Notes under the pieces: model-generated
The model's database searches: none
Told to the model about the DNA's origin: nothing
The model's input: the letters and a program-made list of their open reading frames with translations, nothing else
Position numbers and translations under genes: made by a program
Shown here: in pieces, positions 41,554-43,481 of the stretch
Layout: each line of letters opens with the position of its first letter
Position numbering within the stretch: position 1 is the first letter of the stretch
NCBI GenBank assembly: GCA_030695025.1
Contig: JAUYTX010000069.1
Span: 1-43,481 of the forward strand
DNA: 43,481 nucleotides
Reading direction: 5' to 3'
From: Bacteroidales bacterium
GTDB lineage: Bacteria; Bacteroidota; Bacteroidia; Bacteroidales; UBA932

Positions 41554-41904
41554 ATGTTGTTGGAGCTGATGAAGTCAAAAATACACAGAGCTCGTGTAAC
41601 TGAAGCTAATCTTAATTACATTGGTAGTGTAACCATAGACGAAGATCTTATTGAAGCGGCAGGGCTCTATATAAATGAAAAGGTCTCCATCGTAAATATT
41701 GACAATGGTGAGCGGATAGAGACATATGTGATTAAAGGGGACCGGGGTAGTGGTAAAATAGGAATTAACGGAGCTGCAGCACACAAATTTTCTGTAGGAC
41801 ATCTGATAATTATTATGGCCTATGCTCATATGACTCCCGAAGAGGCCCTTGTCTTTAAACCAAAAGTAATATTCCCCGACTCCGAAACAAATAAGCTGAT
41901 ATAA
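41554..41904 (+). CDS. panD: Aspartate 1-decarboxylase
   Basis: Pyruvoyl enzyme that decarboxylates L-aspartate to beta-alanine for pantothenate synthesis. It has 116 residues, the usual size for the proenzyme. The self-cleavage site G24-S25 is in place (Y-I-G-S-V-T-I-D), giving the pyruvoyl group on the alpha chain. K9 (S-K-I-H-R-A) and Y58-type residues of the active site are consistent with the family; the N-G-A-A-A-H segment near 71-76 is conserved. It starts 1 base after panC. A membrane-protein gene follows after 12 bases, so the run panC-panD-membrane protein looks like one operon. Confidence 0.96.
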   Translation: MLLELMKSKIHRARVTEANLNYIGSVTIDEDLIEAAGLYINEKVSIVNIDNGERIETYVIKGDRGSGKIGINGAAAHKFSVGHLIIIMAYAHMTPEEALVFKPKVIFPDSETNKLI

Positions 41905-41916
41905 TCAATCTGAGTA

Positions 41917-42912
41917 ATGAAGCAGCGCCTCATTTCAGCCATAAAATACATTCTGCTGTTTGCGGCAGCAATAATTCTGCTCTGGTTCTCGTTCAGAGAG
42001 GTAAAATGGAGCGACTTTACTGAGGGGTTAAAGAGTGCAAATTACACCTTGATTTCAGTCTCAATGGTTGTGAGCATAGCAGCATTCTGGCTTAGATCTC
42101 TAAGATGGAGAATGATAATGTTGCCATTGCACACCGGAATCAGACGAGTTGATGCCTGGGACGGAATCAACATCGGCTACATTACAAACTTTGCAATACC
42201 TCGTGCCGGAGAGTTTGCCAGGTGTGGTGTAATAACCAGAAAAACAGGCCTCTCATTTGAGAAGGTTGCCGGAACCGTTGTGCTTGAGCGGAGTGTTGAC
42301 CTCCTGTCACTTGCAGTGCTCTCAACTGCAATTTTTGTTTTACAGTGGAACAGATTTGGCAACTTTATTGACAAACAGATTCTCTCTGCTTTCGGTGAGA
42401 AATTTTCTGCCGGATTTGGTATTGTGGCAATTACAATTTTAGCTGCCTTTGCCATATTTTTTTACATTGTATATGCATTTAGAAAAAAGCACCCCGTTTT
42501 CAGAAAGATTGCCGATATTGTTAAGGGTGTTCTGGCAGGCATTGTATCAGGTTTTCAAATGAAACAGAAATGGCTTTTTATCATTTACACCATTCTTATC
42601 TGGATTTGCTACTGGCTAATGAGCTACACTACAATACTTGCCTTCCCTTCAGTAGCGGGGCTAGGCATATCTGACGCACTTTTTCTGATGGTGATAGGTG
42701 GATTCGGCTGGGCAATACCTGTTCAGGGGGGCATAGGTGCATATCACTTTATAATTTCACTTGCACTTGCAACCATTTATGGCATAGATCAGACGACAGG
42801 CGTTGTGTTTGCAACTATATCACACGGTTCTCAGGCACTTACAATGATAGCTTGCGGAACAGTTTCTCTTATCGGGTTCTCACTCTTTAAGGGAAAAAGT
42901 CCGTCTCTTTAG
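41917..42912 (+). CDS. LPG-synthase-like (UPF0104) integral membrane protein
   Basis: A 331-residue integral membrane protein of the lysylphosphatidylglycerol synthase transmembrane family (flippase-like domain only, without the aminoacyl transferase domain). Eight or so hydrophobic segments are visible, including about 11-24, 41-58, 131-147, 165-187, 222-243 and 299-325. The R-S-L-R-W-R motif near 61-66, A-I-P-R-A-G-E-F-A-R near 91-100 and L-E-R-S-V-D-L near 125-131 are the family hallmarks. Such proteins are thought to move lipids or lipid-linked molecules across the membrane; the cargo here is unknown. It is the third gene of the panC-panD run. Confidence 0.88.
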   Translation: MKQRLISAIKYILLFAAAIILLWFSFREVKWSDFTEGLKSANYTLISVSMVVSIAAFWLRSLRWRMIMLPLHTGIRRVDAWDGINIGYITNFAIPRAGEFARCGVITRKTGLSFEKVAGTVVLERSVDLLSLAVLSTAIFVLQWNRFGNFIDKQILSAFGEKFSAGFGIVAITILAAFAIFFYIVYAFRKKHPVFRKIADIVKGVLAGIVSGFQMKQKWLFIIYTILIWICYWLMSYTTILAFPSVAGLGISDALFLMVIGGFGWAIPVQGGIGAYHFIISLALATIYGIDQTTGVVFATISHGSQALTMIACGTVSLIGFSLFKGKSPSL

Positions 42913-42923
42913 TAATAATTTTA

Positions 42924-42931
42924 TACATTTG
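42924..42931 (+). promoter_or_regulatory. Candidate -7 element for the right-edge gene
   Basis: TACATTTG matches TAnnTTTG; transcription would begin near 42935, 14 nt before the ATG at 42949. No clear -33 box. Confidence 0.5.
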
Positions 42932-42948
42932 CCATTACATAAACGGAT

Positions 42949-43481
42949 ATGTTGGCAATCAAAGAAAAATTCTCATTGCTTTTACACAACACCGGAGCTA
43001 TATTTGCTCTGGTGCTATTTCTTACTCTCAACCTATTCCCCACTCATCTCAAATCACAAAATGCCGAAGCAGAACAGGAGGTATATCTTATTATCTCCTC
43101 CTTTAATCCGGACACCAAAAGGTCAATGGATTTTATCAATGAGTTTGAGTTAGCACTTGGTGCAGATTACAAAGAATACGCTATTGTGCTTATTGAGGTT
43201 TTGGGAGCTAAAAATTTTAATGAAGAGGCTCATCTCTGGAAAGTAAGGGTCGCTTCATTACTTAAAAAATACCAACATAAAAAGTTACGGGCAATCATCG
43301 CAATAGGACAGGAGGCCTGGGCAGCTCTGCTGGCACAGGAAGCTCTTCCATCCGATGTGCCTATATTTGGTGAGTACATTAGTGGTAACGGAATTGAGCT
43401 TCCCACTACTTCAGTAGATGAAACATGGCAGCCGGAGTGGATAAATATGTCACGAAAGGCCCGGACAAAAGCAACTGCCGG
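42949..43481 (+). CDS. Membrane-anchored sensor-like protein, N-terminal part
   Basis: An open frame of 177 codons that runs off the right edge. It starts at ATG 42949, 36 bases after the LPG-synthase-like gene and 14 nt after a predicted transcript start. Residues about 13-32 form a hydrophobic signal anchor. The following periplasmic domain starts V-Y-L-I-I-S-S-F-N-P-D-T near 47-58, then I-A-I-G-Q-E-A-W-A-A near 119-128 and P-I-F-G-E-Y near 142-147. This layout resembles the periplasmic-binding-like sensor domain at the N-terminus of Bacteroidota hybrid histidine kinases, which is where I would place it. The kinase part lies beyond the window, so the assignment is tentative. Confidence 0.6.
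   Translation, partial: MLAIKEKFSLLLHNTGAIFALVLFLTLNLFPTHLKSQNAEAEQEVYLIISSFNPDTKRSMDFINEFELALGADYKEYAIVLIEVLGAKNFNEEAHLWKVRVASLLKKYQHKKLRAIIAIGQEAWAALLAQEALPSDVPIFGEYISGNGIELPTTSVDETWQPEWINMSRKARTKATA

Noticed and set aside
1-43481. Insertion sequence, prophage or genomic island
   Set aside because: No transposase, integrase, phage structural gene, tRNA target or flanking direct repeat was seen; nearly all genes are core functions.

Overview
The window looks like a chromosomal segment of a Bacteroidota bacterium, most likely order Bacteroidales. The evidence is a SusC/SusD outer-membrane pair, lipid A/Kdo genes (lpxK, waaA), a sigma factor paired with an anti-sigma/beta-barrel fusion, many lipoproteins, and repeated Bacteroidota-type promoter elements (TAnnTTTG, sometimes with TTTG/TTG 18-19 nt upstream). 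The family cannot be fixed from this sequence. I see no tRNA, rRNA, CRISPR array, phage or insertion sequence; most of it is core-genome DNA.

Layout. 1-6.6 kb: a minus-strand nutrient-uptake locus (SusC-like receptor, SusD-like lipoprotein, DUF4397-like lipoprotein, DUF4251-like protein, terminator); the first codons of a second SusC-like gene appear to lie at the left edge. 6.9-9.1 kb: lpxK and a dus-type tRNA-dihydrouridine synthase, separated by an 11-bp tandem repeat. 9.2-12.2 kb: plus-strand rplM-rpsI-rpsB-tsf with a strong promoter and terminator; S2 carries a nine-unit heptapeptide tail. 12.2-15.0 kb: a non-coding stretch with a long inverted repeat, then an FMN riboswitch in front of a TonB-dependent receptor, which suggests outer-membrane flavin uptake.

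15.1-27.1 kb is rich in envelope functions: waaA, mlaE-mlaF without mlaD, a lipoprotein cyclophilin, a patatin-barrel protein, a polysaccharide flippase, dut, murF, a GT2 glycosyltransferase, then an ECF sigma factor with a dual-membrane anti-sigma factor. 27.2-30.1 kb: a TPR protein and an EnvC-like murein hydrolase activator. 30.1-36.9 kb: a tight minus-strand run, pcm - MBL hydrolase - lytic transglycosylase - uvrA - TGS/uridine-kinase-like protein. 37.0-43.5 kb: a deoxynucleoside kinase, a GHL10-type glycoside hydrolase lipoprotein, a PfkB sugar/nucleoside kinase, an Asp/Glu racemase, a panC-panD-LPG-synthase-like membrane protein operon, and a truncated sensor-like protein at the right edge.

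The best leads are the riboswitch-controlled receptor, the sigma/dual-membrane anti-sigma pair, the heptapeptide tail of S2, the 11-bp repeat upstream of lpxK, the unexplained inverted-repeat element at 12.33-12.40 kb and the face-to-face waaA/mlaE promoters. Several start codons are moved here (lpxK, DUF4397 lipoprotein, patatin protein, dut, panC) from start-codon and promoter evidence.
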